Source: Parapedobacter soli (GTDB lineage: Bacteria > Bacteroidota > Bacteroidia > Sphingobacteriales > Sphingobacteriaceae). Taken from it: a DNA stretch of 64,000 bases. Each line of letters starts with the position of its first letter. The first letter of the stretch is position 1. Positions 15,771-25,229 of the stretch are shown here, in pieces. Under the pieces are notes generated by a model. The model was not told the DNA's origin and did no database searches. It was given only the letters and a program-made list of their open reading frames with translations. Made by a program: the position numbers and the translations under genes. The stretch lies in the NCBI RefSeq assembly GCF_025460835.1, contig NZ_JAMXAY010000019.1:1-64000 (forward strand), given 5' to 3'.

Positions 15771-16970
15771 ATGACAGGAAAAAATATTCTGATCGTTGGG
15801 CAACAGCCATGGGATTCTGAATTGGGAAGCAACTGTAAGGACATAGCAGTTGAGTTCAGCAAGCAGAACAAGGTACTCTACGTCAATTCACCATTAGATA
15901 GGGCTACATCAATCCGAAGAAAGACCGATGCGGATGTAATTTTTAGACGACGGGTAATTGCCGGTAAGGAAAACGGACTACATCAGGTAAGAAATAATTT
16001 GTGGGTGCTTTATCCGGATTGCATCGTAGAATCCATTAATTGGTTGGATAATGAATGGGCTTTTGATTTATTCAATAGGTTGAATAATAGGAGATTTGCG
16101 TCTGCTATTAAACGAAAGCTTGACGTTGTAGGGTTCGACGATGGATTTGTGCTGTTTAATGATAACGAAATCATGAAATGCTTTTACTTGAATGAGTATT
16201 TAGCACCCGATTTATCCATTTATTATTCGAGAGACTTCATTGTCGGAGCGCCGTATTGGAATAAACACGGCCCGCGATTAGAACCACGTATGATAAGGAA
16301 AAGTAACGTATGTTTTTCGAATTCGAGTTATTTGACAAATTATTGTAGACAGTATAATTCGAATGTACACTTTGTGGGTCAGGGCTTTGACACCCAGCTC
16401 TTCCGTGTCATCGAGGATACCGAGGTGCCGGCAGAGCTTGCGGCATTGGATCGACCGCTTATCGGATACGTTGGTGTTCTTCACAGCAGTAGGCTTGATA
16501 TAGACGTAATGGTCCACATTGCGCGCAGTCGCCCAGAGTGGACAATGGTTTTGGTTGGCCCCGAGGACAACACGTTTAAGCAGAGTGAACTGCATCGGCT
16601 TGATAATGTTGTGTTCTTGGGTATGAAGCCAATGGACCAATTGCCTCGATATATCCAATTCTTCGACGTATGTATAAATCCGCAATTCCTTACACCGTTG
16701 ACCGTGGGTAATTACCCGAGAAAAGTGGACGAATATTTAGCTATGGGGAAACCCGTTGTGGCTTTATCTACGCATGCTATGCAGCTATTTGCAGATCATA
16801 CATACTTGGCGCGAAACAGCACGGAATACGTTGGCCTTATCGAACGGGCATTAAAGGAAGATAATGAAGTAATCCGGCAGAGACGGATGGCTTTCGCGGC
16901 ACGTCATACTTGGGCTGAGTCTGTGGGGATGATGTACTCGATATTGAAAGCAAAGCATCAAATATCATGA
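15771..16970 (+). CDS. Glycosyltransferase (GT-B fold), first of a paralogous pair
   Basis: This 399-residue protein has motifs VLYVNSPLDR near the N-terminus, LWVLYPDCIVESINW, and a C-terminal lobe with PLIGYVGVLHSSRLDIDVM, WTMVLVGPED and YPRKVDEYLAMGKPVVAL. The last matches the donor-binding region of family 4-type glycosyltransferases of capsule clusters. A close paralogue of identical length lies at 20341-21540, so the repeat unit probably contains two similarly linked sugars. Its stop overlaps the next start in an ATGA arrangement, showing translational coupling. Sugar and linkage are not predictable. Confidence 0.85.
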   Translation: MTGKNILIVGQQPWDSELGSNCKDIAVEFSKQNKVLYVNSPLDRATSIRRKTDADVIFRRRVIAGKENGLHQVRNNLWVLYPDCIVESINWLDNEWAFDLFNRLNNRRFASAIKRKLDVVGFDDGFVLFNDNEIMKCFYLNEYLAPDLSIYYSRDFIVGAPYWNKHGPRLEPRMIRKSNVCFSNSSYLTNYCRQYNSNVHFVGQGFDTQLFRVIEDTEVPAELAALDRPLIGYVGVLHSSRLDIDVMVHIARSRPEWTMVLVGPEDNTFKQSELHRLDNVVFLGMKPMDQLPRYIQFFDVCINPQFLTPLTVGNYPRKVDEYLAMGKPVVALSTHAMQLFADHTYLARNSTEYVGLIERALKEDNEVIRQRRMAFAARHTWAESVGMMYSILKAKHQIS

Positions 16971-18151
16971 TTGAAAGCTTATATATATTATGGGTAGTGA
17001 TCCAAGTTGTTATTGGGATTAATTTGGTGAGCCCGATTATTTTATTGATTCTAAGCCGGTTAATGCCAAAAAGAACAAATAGGGCACGCAAAGACGATGA
17101 TGGAGATTATGCTATTATTGTAACGGCTTACGAACAAACAGGGATGCTGCCCGCGGTGGTATCGTCAATCCTGAAAATTAGATACAACCGATATTTGGTT
17201 TACGTCGTGGCAGATAATTGCGATGTCTCCGAATTGCATTTTGATGATGAACGGGTAATCCTGCTAAGGCCGGAAGAGGTCTTGGCTAGCAATACCAGGT
17301 CACATTTTTATGCCATTAACCGTTTCAAAAGAAAACATAACCGCCTCACAATTATCGATAGTGACAATTTGGTGGATTCTGAGTATCTAAATGAACTGGA
17401 TTTGTATTTCAATCTGGGCTTTGAGGCGGTACAAGGTGTGCGTAAGGCGAAGAACGTGGATGGCCTTTACGCCGGCCTGGATGCGGCACGGGATATTTAT
17501 TATCATTTTTACGACGGTAGGGTGTTGTTTAATGTAGGCTCGTCTGCAACCTTGGCTGGCTCGGGGATGGCGTTTACTGTTGAACTCTATAAATCGTGTC
17601 TGGGCCACCTGGATATTGTGGGCGCTGGCTTTGATAAAGTATTGCAGTACGAAATCGTCAAGCGGGGGAAGCGTATTGCGTATACGGATAAAGCAATAGT
17701 ATATGACGAGAAAACTGCCTATTCTACACAGTTGGTTAATCAGCGGGCCCGTTGGATAAATACTTGGTTCAGGTACTTCGGTTTTGGGTTCAGTTTGTTG
17801 TGGCGTGGTATGACAAGGGTTAGTTGGAATCAGGTTGTCTTCGGGTTTACGTTATTGCGGCCTCCTTTGTTTTTATTCCTCCTGTTGGCTGTTGTCTTTA
17901 TGGTTGTAAACCTATTCATAAATCCACTATATGCTATGGCTTGGTTGGTGGCTTTAGTGGTTTTTGTATTGGGTTTTTTTGTTGCTCTCTCGGTTTCCGA
18001 TACTGACCGTCGGATTTACAGTGCGTTAATAGGCATACCGCTGTTTATATTCTATCAGCTGGCATCACTCATCAAAGCAGGTAAGGCAAATGAAATATCC
18101 GTGGCGACACGGCATTATCAACGAAAGCAAGTAGAAGATGTGGAACGGTAA
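16967..18151 (+). CDS. Membrane glycosyltransferase family 2
   Basis: This 394-residue protein has an N-terminal membrane helix (LYILWVVIQVVIGINLVSPI). A GT-A domain follows with AIIVTAYEQTGMLPAVVSSIL, the metal site IIDSDNLV, and the acceptor region RARWINTWFRYFGFG, close to the QxxRW motif of processive GT2 enzymes. Two or three C-terminal membrane helices complete it. This layout is like hyaluronan or cellulose synthase-type enzymes and membrane-bound GT2 of Bacteroidetes. It is coupled to the preceding glycosyltransferase, and its end overlaps the next gene by 14 bp. Confidence 0.85.
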   Translation: MIESLYILWVVIQVVIGINLVSPIILLILSRLMPKRTNRARKDDDGDYAIIVTAYEQTGMLPAVVSSILKIRYNRYLVYVVADNCDVSELHFDDERVILLRPEEVLASNTRSHFYAINRFKRKHNRLTIIDSDNLVDSEYLNELDLYFNLGFEAVQGVRKAKNVDGLYAGLDAARDIYYHFYDGRVLFNVGSSATLAGSGMAFTVELYKSCLGHLDIVGAGFDKVLQYEIVKRGKRIAYTDKAIVYDEKTAYSTQLVNQRARWINTWFRYFGFGFSLLWRGMTRVSWNQVVFGFTLLRPPLFLFLLLAVVFMVVNLFINPLYAMAWLVALVVFVLGFFVALSVSDTDRRIYSALIGIPLFIFYQLASLIKAGKANEISVATRHYQRKQVEDVER

Positions 18152-18740
18152 AAAGAAGCTGATCAAGCGGAGAGAAGTGCTCATTGCTTTGTTACTGATA
18201 GCGGTTAGTGTATGTGTTGGCATCTTCTTCAAATTTTCCAAACGGAGCAGGTATCCGCAAGCGGATTTATCCAAATTGCCTTCATTTGCGGAGAGTGTGG
18301 ACGAATTGGCAGAAACTATTATCCCGGAGACCGATACCCCGGGGGCAAAATCGTCCGGTGTGGGAGCCACGGTGTTGTTGCTTGTTGAACATTGTTTGGG
18401 CGAAGAAGAACAATATGTTTTTTTACGTGGATTGATGGAACTTGATGAATACTGCATGGGCAAATTCGGTAACGTTTTCGCTCGCTGTGATAGTGTGGCG
18501 AAGTTGCAGACACTCAACCATTTTGAATCCAGCGCAATGTTTGGAGGTTGGTTTATCACCAAAGTTAGACAACGATTATTCGGTAAACCGTTTATTGTAC
18601 TGGTTAAGGATATCTGTGTGACGGCTTACTGCCGATCAATGGAAGGAGCAACTCAGGCGCTTGCATACGATCCTGTTCCGGCCCGGTACGATGCATGTAC
18701 GCAGATGGCAAAAGGACAGTGTTCTTGGGCATTGGTTTAA
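18138..18740 (+). CDS. Gluconate 2-dehydrogenase subunit 3 family protein
   Basis: This 200-residue protein has a Tat-like N-terminus (KRREVLIALLLIAVS). It has the family motif DELAETIIPETDTPGAKSSGV, and LMELDEYCMGKFGNVF further on. The family forms the small partner of membrane-associated GMC-type sugar dehydrogenases. The matching large subunit is encoded at 21546-23228 in the same operon, but a flippase and a glycosyltransferase gene separate the two, an unusual split. Several cysteines in the C-terminal third (CVTAYC, YDACTQ, KGQC) may be structural. It would act in the periplasm, oxidising a sugar or polyol, perhaps on the polysaccharide itself. Confidence 0.82.
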   Translation: MWNGKKKLIKRREVLIALLLIAVSVCVGIFFKFSKRSRYPQADLSKLPSFAESVDELAETIIPETDTPGAKSSGVGATVLLLVEHCLGEEEQYVFLRGLMELDEYCMGKFGNVFARCDSVAKLQTLNHFESSAMFGGWFITKVRQRLFGKPFIVLVKDICVTAYCRSMEGATQALAYDPVPARYDACTQMAKGQCSWALV

Positions 18741-18761
18741 TGTGAAGAGATAAAATGGCTG

Positions 18762-20285
18762 ATGAGAGACATGTTAGCGTTAAGAAAAAAGGCGAAGTAT
18801 ACTAAATGGTTTAATACACGGCACTTGACGGGAGATCTGAAAGCAAAATCAATCAAGGGGGGAATTAACACCATGCTTTCGCAATTTTTATCTTTTGGAA
18901 TGAATATCTTATCGACGATGGTAATGGCGAGGCTGGTAGCGCCGGAGAGTTTTGGATTGGTAGGTATGGTCACGGCATTTACGGGTTTTGTTTTGATTTT
19001 CAAAGATTTAGGTTTTACATCGGCGGTAGTCCAGAAGACCATTATTGGCCAAAAGCAAATCAGTACGCTATTTTGGTTTAATTTAGGCGTTTCGCTAATA
19101 ATATCATTGATTATTGTTGCTCTAGGGCCGTTTTTAGTGTCTTTTTATAATGAACCTCGCCTTCTCAATATTACACTAGCATTGGGAGGGACGGTAGTTT
19201 TGACGGGATCAGTATTGCAACACGGAGCCTTAATGAAACGACAAATGCGTTTTAAAAGGCTTTCGGCTATACATCTGGTAGCTACTGCTATCAGTATCAT
19301 CATTGGTATTGTGATGGCTCTGTTAAAATTTGACTACTGGGCCTTAATTGGTATCTCGGCGGGATACTCCCTATCATACACTATTTTGCTTTGGGTATTA
19401 TGCGATTGGCGGCCAAGCTTCAATTTTCAGTTTGATCGGGTGAAAGATCTTTTACGTTTTGGGGCCGGGGTAACGGGCTTCGATTTAGTGAACTATTTTT
19501 CACGAAATGCCGATAACGCGCTCATTGGCCGATATTTCGGATCTGTCGCACTTGGGTTGTATGGGAAATCTTATCAGTTGTTGATGTTACCAATCACCCA
19601 ACTTCGGGCACCATTAAATGCGGTTGCGCTTCCTGCACTGAGCTCATTGAAAAATCAATTTGAACGGTATCGAGAGTTTTATATACGTTATAACTTCACA
19701 TTGGCATTTATTTCTATGCCTGTGGTTGTATTTCTGATGATTTTTTCCAAAGAAGTAGTGGAACTTATTTTGGGTGAGGAATGGTTGGAAGCTTCACGTA
19801 TTTTTCAATTATTGGCAGTCAGTGCACTGATACAGCCAGTAGCTGGGACTACAGGCGTTGTTATGATTACCATGGGTTATACCAAGAGATATTTTATTTG
19901 GGGAATTGTTAGTGCAGTAGTTACGATTAGTGCATTTTTAATTGGAATGAACTGGGGGGTGGATGGGATGGTCGTCGCCTATGCAATATCGAATTACTTG
20001 ATGTTGGTACCCACATTAATATTTTGTTTCAAAGGGACACCAATTTCGTTGTCTCATTTTTTTCGCGCATGTATTCTGCCGTTTGCCTTTTCTATTTTTG
20101 CTGGAATAGTATGTTGGCTACTCAAACAGGCTTTACCTGATTTTCATCTTATACCTTTGTTGATTCTTGGGTTGGTTGTTGGTTCAGTTTGTTATTTGGT
20201 CCCTTGGAGTGTCTCAAGCTATTCGCGTCATAAATTAAAACAGATATTGGAAATTAAACAATTTTTGGGTAGGGAGAGACGATAA
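18762..20285 (+). CDS. wzx: Polysaccharide flippase (Wzx/WzxC-like)
   Basis: This 507-residue protein has about 12-14 hydrophobic helices with the COG2244 pattern. SIKGGINTMLSQFLSFGMNILSTMVMARLVAPESFGLVGM opens the fold (quoted in two stretches of 20). FGAGVTGFDLVNYFSRNADN follows in the middle, and GLYGKSYQLLMLP is another typical piece. The sequence is closest in style to WzxC and other lipid-linked oligosaccharide flippases. It would move the finished repeat unit across the inner membrane for the Wzy-like enzyme encoded upstream. A second start, ATG 18771, is possible. A further flippase-like gene of a different subgroup lies beside the synthetases at 26830-28173. Confidence 0.88.
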   Translation: MRDMLALRKKAKYTKWFNTRHLTGDLKAKSIKGGINTMLSQFLSFGMNILSTMVMARLVAPESFGLVGMVTAFTGFVLIFKDLGFTSAVVQKTIIGQKQISTLFWFNLGVSLIISLIIVALGPFLVSFYNEPRLLNITLALGGTVVLTGSVLQHGALMKRQMRFKRLSAIHLVATAISIIIGIVMALLKFDYWALIGISAGYSLSYTILLWVLCDWRPSFNFQFDRVKDLLRFGAGVTGFDLVNYFSRNADNALIGRYFGSVALGLYGKSYQLLMLPITQLRAPLNAVALPALSSLKNQFERYREFYIRYNFTLAFISMPVVVFLMIFSKEVVELILGEEWLEASRIFQLLAVSALIQPVAGTTGVVMITMGYTKRYFIWGIVSAVVTISAFLIGMNWGVDGMVVAYAISNYLMLVPTLIFCFKGTPISLSHFFRACILPFAFSIFAGIVCWLLKQALPDFHLIPLLILGLVVGSVCYLVPWSVSSYSRHKLKQILEIKQFLGRERR

Positions 20286-20340
20286 AGTAATATTTGGTAG
20301 TGCGATTGGGCTTATATGAAAGTAAATAAATTTGAGTAGT

Positions 20341-21540
20341 ATGTCTAAAAAACTTAATTTTATATTTGTTGGTTTACAACGCATCTTTACTGATCGTGAA
20401 TCTACCGCTACCAGCATTGCCAAGCAGTTAGCGAAGGAACATAATGTGCTGTATGTGAATTCGCCTATAGATAGGCGGTCATATCTGTTAGGTAGTTCTG
20501 ATCAATTCGTTAATCAACACATAACGCGAATAAAGCATAAGACAGAAACTTTGGAAAAGGTAGGCAACAGCCTATGGGTACTTTATCCGAAATGTATTAT
20601 TGAATCAATCAACTGGATACCGAACACAATGCTTTTCTCGCTGTTAAATAAAATTAACAACCAAAGGTTTGCAAAGGAAATCAAGGAAACCATCAAATAC
20701 TTGAAATTCCGAGACTACATTATTGTCAATGACAAGGATATTTTTAGGAGCTTTTACCTCAAGGAGATACTTAAACCGATGAAATATGTTTACCTTGATC
20801 GTGATTATATTATTGGAATGGATTATTGGAAGCGCCATGGATCCGTACTCGAACCTCTATTGATGCAAAAATCAGACATTATATTGTGTAATTCGCACGG
20901 ATTCCGACAGCGTGCTTTGAAGCAGAATCCCAAGTCATATTATATCGGGAATGGTTGTAATATCGAACACTTTGACTACAGGAATACATATTCGATACCT
21001 CATGATTTAATGGGGCTGACCGACAAACCAATTGTTGGTTACGTGGGGGCCTTATTGGAAATCCGATTGGATATAGATTTGTTACTGTATTTAGCCGAAT
21101 TAAGACCAGAATGGAATTTCGTTTTGGTAGGAAGAGAAGATATTGTTTTTCAAAATAGTAAATTACATGCTTTCGATAATGTTTATTTCTTGGGTCAAAA
21201 GGACACAGCACTCACTCCGGCATATATAAATTACTTTGACGTGTGTATCAATCCGCAGCTAATCAATGAAATCACTAATGATAATTACCCTTTGAAAATT
21301 GACGAATATTTGGCGATGGGAAAACCGGTTGTAGCTATGGAAACAAACGTGATGCGCGAAGTGTTTAGCTCAGTGACTTACTTGGCTACAAATTATCATG
21401 ATTTTTTAGTTCAGATTGAGAAAGCATTGAATATAGGCGACGAGGCAGAGCAACATAGACGTATAATGCTGGCTCACTCTCATAGTTGGTCATCTATAGT
21501 TGAGCGGGTTCTGGATATTATCGAAAAGGACTGTGCCTGA
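20341..21540 (+). CDS. Glycosyltransferase (GT-B fold), second of a paralogous pair
   Basis: The start is set at ATG 20341, giving 399 residues, the same length as the paralogue at 15771-16970. An upstream TTG at 20332 would add three residues and is less likely. It shares VLYVNSPIDRR, LWVLYPKCIIESINW, PIVGYVGALLEIRLDIDLL, WNFVLVGREDIVF, VCINPQLINE and YPLKIDEYLAMGKPVVAM with the paralogue. The pair most likely arose by duplication inside this operon and then took on different sugars. The next gene starts only 6 bp after its stop. Confidence 0.85.
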   Translation: MSKKLNFIFVGLQRIFTDRESTATSIAKQLAKEHNVLYVNSPIDRRSYLLGSSDQFVNQHITRIKHKTETLEKVGNSLWVLYPKCIIESINWIPNTMLFSLLNKINNQRFAKEIKETIKYLKFRDYIIVNDKDIFRSFYLKEILKPMKYVYLDRDYIIGMDYWKRHGSVLEPLLMQKSDIILCNSHGFRQRALKQNPKSYYIGNGCNIEHFDYRNTYSIPHDLMGLTDKPIVGYVGALLEIRLDIDLLLYLAELRPEWNFVLVGREDIVFQNSKLHAFDNVYFLGQKDTALTPAYINYFDVCINPQLINEITNDNYPLKIDEYLAMGKPVVAMETNVMREVFSSVTYLATNYHDFLVQIEKALNIGDEAEQHRRIMLAHSHSWSSIVERVLDIIEKDCA

Positions 21541-21545
21541 CAGGA

Positions 21546-23228
21546 ATGAACGTACGTTCGGATAATAATATGACTTACGATGCCATCGTTATCGGATCGG
21601 GCATCAGCGGTGGCTGGGCGGCGAAAGAGTTATGTGAAAGAGGGTTGAAGACGTTGGTGCTTGAAAGGGGTAGGGATGTTAGGCACCCTGTTGATTATCC
21701 CACAGCTATGTTAAATCCGTGGGACTTCGACTTTCGCCTAAATAATACCATAGTTGACATAAGAAAGAGTCCCATCCAAAGCATGGGATTTGATGAAAGC
21801 ACCAAACATTTTTATGTATCAGACGATGAACATCCCTATACCCAGGTAAAACCATTCAATTGGTTCCGTGGTTATCAGGTGGGAGGACGGTCATTGATTT
21901 GGGGACGGCAATGTTACCGGTTGAGTGACTTAGACTTTGAGGCTAACAGCAAAGACGGTTATGGTGTCGATTGGCCAATCCGTTATGCTGATTTAAAACC
22001 GTGGTATGATTATGTTGAGTCTTTTGTCGGTATCAGCGGGAAGGCTGAGCGACTTCCTCAATTGCCGGATGGGGTTTTTCTTCCTCCGATGGAGCTTAAT
22101 TGTGTTGAACAACATCTTGCTGATGAAATTAGGAAAACAGGACGGGTGCTTACTGCTGCACGGGTAGCTAATCTTACCAAAGGTTGGAAGGGGAGAGGCC
22201 CTTGTCAGTACCGTAATCTTTGTGCCCGCGGTTGTCCGTACGGCGGTTACTTCAGTAGTAACAGTGCTACTATTCCCGCGGCATTCGCCACTGGTAATCT
22301 TTCCCTTCGGCCATTTTCCGTAGCTAAGGAACTCATATTTGATGACGACACCCAGCGGGTGTCGGGTGTCCGTGTAGTGGATGCCGTAACACTTGAAGAA
22401 GTTGAGTTTTTCTCACGGATTTTGTTTGTCAACGCCTCCACGATCAATACGACGGCCTTGCTCCTGGCTTCAAAATCAAATCGATTCCCCAATGGGCTTG
22501 GCAACGATAGCGGTCAACTTGGCAGAAACCTGATGGATCACCATTCGTCTGCCGGAGCAGAGGGTGTTTACCATGGCTTTAAAGATCGGTTTTACAAGGG
22601 GAGAAGACCCTGCGGTTTTCTAATCCCCCGGTATCGGAATCTCGAAAAGTCTCCTCCTGCGTCCTTCTTGCGTGGATATCAGGTGCAAGGCGTAGGTGGC
22701 CGTGAAGGGTGGCAGGAGCGGAAAGGGGAGCCTGGGTTTGGTAGGGGGTTTAAAGAACGATTGGTGACGCCAGGTGACTGGAAAATCTGGATGGGGGGAT
22801 GGGGAGAATGTTTGCCCAATTCAAATAACCGCATTACGTTGGATGAAACTCAACCCGATAAATGGGGGATGCCCCGTATAATAATCGATTTTGCATTTGG
22901 TGAAAATGAGGAGGTAATGCAGGCGGATATCCAAAGTAGCTGCTCAGAAATGCTTGAACAGGCGGGGTTTCGGAATGTAAGAGTTTTCAACTATGTAAAA
23001 CCCGGGGGGAGTACCGTGCATGAAATGGGAACTGCCCGTATGGGACATGACCCTGCAACATCCGTACTCAACGGGTTTAATCAGTTACATGCGGTAAAAA
23101 ATGTGTTTATTACTGATGGAAGCTGTATGACGTCATCGGCCTGTCAAAACCCGTCGTTGACCTATATGGCGCTGACCGCTCGGGCTTGTGCATACGCAGT
23201 TGAGCAGATTAAGAATAAAGAACTATAG
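21546..23228 (+). CDS. GMC family FAD oxidoreductase
   Basis: This 560-residue protein opens with the FAD-binding motif AIVIGSGISGGWAAKELCERG and has a second flavin contact region at GGRSLIWGRQCYRLSD. Its C-terminus GSTVHEMGTARMG, then AVKNVFITDGSCMTSSACQN and PSLTYMALTARA, carries the conserved His and Asn of the GMC active site. A cysteine-rich segment, GPCQYRNLCARGCPYGGYF, is found in the sugar dehydrogenase subgroup. It would pair with the subunit 3 protein at 18138-18740. The next gene converges on it, so this closes the rightward operon. Its substrate is unknown; oxidation of a sugar in the exopolysaccharide repeat is the natural guess. Confidence 0.88.
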   Translation: MNVRSDNNMTYDAIVIGSGISGGWAAKELCERGLKTLVLERGRDVRHPVDYPTAMLNPWDFDFRLNNTIVDIRKSPIQSMGFDESTKHFYVSDDEHPYTQVKPFNWFRGYQVGGRSLIWGRQCYRLSDLDFEANSKDGYGVDWPIRYADLKPWYDYVESFVGISGKAERLPQLPDGVFLPPMELNCVEQHLADEIRKTGRVLTAARVANLTKGWKGRGPCQYRNLCARGCPYGGYFSSNSATIPAAFATGNLSLRPFSVAKELIFDDDTQRVSGVRVVDAVTLEEVEFFSRILFVNASTINTTALLLASKSNRFPNGLGNDSGQLGRNLMDHHSSAGAEGVYHGFKDRFYKGRRPCGFLIPRYRNLEKSPPASFLRGYQVQGVGGREGWQERKGEPGFGRGFKERLVTPGDWKIWMGGWGECLPNSNNRITLDETQPDKWGMPRIIIDFAFGENEEVMQADIQSSCSEMLEQAGFRNVRVFNYVKPGGSTVHEMGTARMGHDPATSVLNGFNQLHAVKNVFITDGSCMTSSACQNPSLTYMALTARACAYAVEQIKNKEL

Positions 23229-23235
23229 ATAGGGA

Positions 23236-24126
23236 TCAGGAGAATAATTTCCGGAAGTATTTTTTACTTATGTTAAGTGCCAACTGCAATTTTCTTCTGT
23301 ATTCGCTGATCGGTTTAAAGCCCCGGAAAGGGGTTTGGTTTAGGTAATCAAAAAATTCATTTTTCCAACGTTCTTTTGAGTAACATGACCTGAATATCGG
23401 TTTGATGTGAAGGAAGTGGAGAAGATAAGGATTTTCATGTTCAGCAGAGGCGGACCAGTTCCATCGTGGATCAACCATATGCCAGGCATTGGCAAAAACT
23501 ACATTTAGTCCATATTGATCGGGTAGTATGACGTATTCCTTATACTTGATAAGTGCGTCAATCACTCGACTTGAAATAGATTGTTCGCGCCATCTCTTGG
23601 TGTCGATAACCAATACGCCTGAATTGAAATACGGTGTATCGCTTGACAAACCTAATTCCTGATAATTCGGTATCCCCCCCCAAGGACTGGTTACCGTCTT
23701 CCCGATGTCTTGTACCGCACCAATAGTGTACTCACCGAGGTCAATGCCCCACAATTCACTTATATCGGTCCGGACAATTGTATCTACATCGATATAAATT
23801 AATCTGTCGATTTCCTGGTTTACTATGTACGGGGCAAATATGCGGTAATAAATGGTTGGCGGGAAGCTAGAGCTGTCTGGTGGAAGAGTTAATCCCGGAG
23901 GAATAATATTGTTACGATCTATCCAGATTAGGGAAATACGTGTAGGATCGACTGTTTGACGTAATTTTTGCTTATTTATTGTTGAGATATTGTCGTCAAT
24001 GATGTAAAAATCAATAAGTTCGGTGGTTTTGTGGTTGATGTCAATTGATTTAAGAAGAGCGGCAATCAAAATCGCATAATGATTGTTGCTTGCAACGATA
24101 AGGGAAATAGTTTGGTCAGAAATCAT
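23236..24126 (-). CDS. Family 8 glycosyltransferase
   Basis: This 296-residue protein has the GT8 pattern: SLIVASNNHYAILIAALLKSI at the N-terminus and the metal-binding DxD site in RLIYIDVDTIVRTD. TPYFNSGVLVIDTKRWRE and ILPDQYGLNVVF are family motifs in the middle, and LLHFLHIKPIF lies near the end. Members add galactose or glucose to lipopolysaccharide or capsule acceptors with retention. It sits at the end of the leftward gene set that includes a GT2 and the beta-helix lipoprotein, convergent with the GMC gene. Confidence 0.88.
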   Translation of the reverse strand: MISDQTISLIVASNNHYAILIAALLKSIDINHKTTELIDFYIIDDNISTINKQKLRQTVDPTRISLIWIDRNNIIPPGLTLPPDSSSFPPTIYYRIFAPYIVNQEIDRLIYIDVDTIVRTDISELWGIDLGEYTIGAVQDIGKTVTSPWGGIPNYQELGLSSDTPYFNSGVLVIDTKRWREQSISSRVIDALIKYKEYVILPDQYGLNVVFANAWHMVDPRWNWSASAEHENPYLLHFLHIKPIFRSCYSKERWKNEFFDYLNQTPFRGFKPISEYRRKLQLALNISKKYFRKLFS

Positions 24127-24261
24127 TGAACGTATTCGTTAACGTAAGTAGCTGCCTCAGTTCTAATTAAGAAGGATAAAGTTGAAGCTCATTAATCAAT
24201 AATGGTTTGTAATAAGTTCCCGCTTTGCGGTTCAGTATTTTTAATTTGCGCCTGAATAAAT

Positions 24262-25116
24262 CTAGTTTTTAGAAGTTTTAGTGTCATGTGGGGGCAAGGG
24301 GCTGAGCATAGAAGAAAGGCGTTTGAGCTCCTTTTTGATGCGCCTGCCTATTGCCTTAGAAAAACTCCCATCACGCTGTAATGTACGGGGCCTTGTCCAT
24401 ACCCGGGCACGGTTGTTTTTCATTTGTTTTACCTTGCCGAACTGCATTAAGTCAAAGCAGAGACGGCCATCGTCGCCCCATATCTTATACATAACGTAGC
24501 CTACTTTAAGCCCCAATTCTTTAACATACCCCATACTGATACCGTATGCATTCAAATACGGACGCTTGAAGTGTCGTACTTCGGCAATTGCATCTTTCAT
24601 CCGTTCAAGAAAGAAGAGCTTCCAGCGGGAGTAACCGGCTTCAGGTATAAACGAATATCGGCCATATACACACACTACATTGTCTTTCACGAGGACTGCC
24701 ATCATCTCATCCAGCCAACACGATGGGTAAATACAGTCTGCGTCGGCCAGTAAAATGTACTTGCCTCGTGCTTTCTCTTGTCCTAACTGACGGGCGGGTC
24801 CGCAACCTTGTATGGGTTGAAAAAAACTGATAATATCTAACCGATCCAACGTTTCTTGTGTCTTGTCTGTTGAATTGTTATTAACGACGATAATTTCAAA
24901 TGGTATTTTGGTTTCAAGAGCAGATAGACTTGAGATACAGTTTAAAATGTTTGTTTCTTCATTCCAGGCAGCGATAAGTATGGAAACTTGCGGCTCGGGA
25001 TGCGCGTGGTGGGCTAATCGCTGGTTTATCTCGTCAAAGATATATGGCGGAATCTCCGCAACAGTCTGAAAGTTGTTATTATGCTGTGTAATCCAATTTG
25101 GTGTGGTAAACATCAT
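24262..25116 (-). CDS. Family 2 glycosyltransferase
   Basis: This 284-residue protein has a GT-A domain beginning near residue 43: VSILIAAWNEETNILNCISSL, EIIVVNNNSTDKT, GCGPARQLGQEKARGKYIL and the metal site LADADCIY. No membrane helix is evident. Its own promoter, with the locus palindrome and a -7 box only about 27 bp before the start, lies just upstream. ATG 25113 is an equally possible start. It probably adds one sugar of the repeat unit, or modifies the polymer, together with the GT8 gene downstream. Confidence 0.85.
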   Translation of the reverse strand: MMFTTPNWITQHNNNFQTVAEIPPYIFDEINQRLAHHAHPEPQVSILIAAWNEETNILNCISSLSALETKIPFEIIVVNNNSTDKTQETLDRLDIISFFQPIQGCGPARQLGQEKARGKYILLADADCIYPSCWLDEMMAVLVKDNVVCVYGRYSFIPEAGYSRWKLFFLERMKDAIAEVRHFKRPYLNAYGISMGYVKELGLKVGYVMYKIWGDDGRLCFDLMQFGKVKQMKNNRARVWTRPRTLQRDGSFSKAIGRRIKKELKRLSSMLSPLPPHDTKTSKN

Positions 25117-25142
25117 TGAATAGCGTTTAATACTGTATTATC

Positions 25143-25217
25143 CAAATGTAGGCGTTATAACAGCTACTCAACATGTAGATGAGACTAAAAATACTGATTT
25201 GTAGTACAAGAACTACA
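25143..25217 (-). promoter_or_regulatory. Locus palindrome plus -7 box for the 24262-25116 glycosyltransferase
   Basis: TGTAG-N8-CTACA lies at 25200-25217 (centre 25208.5) and TACATTTG on the minus strand at 25143-25150 (centre 25146.5), a 62-bp spacing. A TTG lies 18 bp upstream of the box. The predicted leader before the start codon at 25116 is about 20 bases. Confidence 0.8.
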
Positions 25218-25229
25218 GGGGGAATCGCA

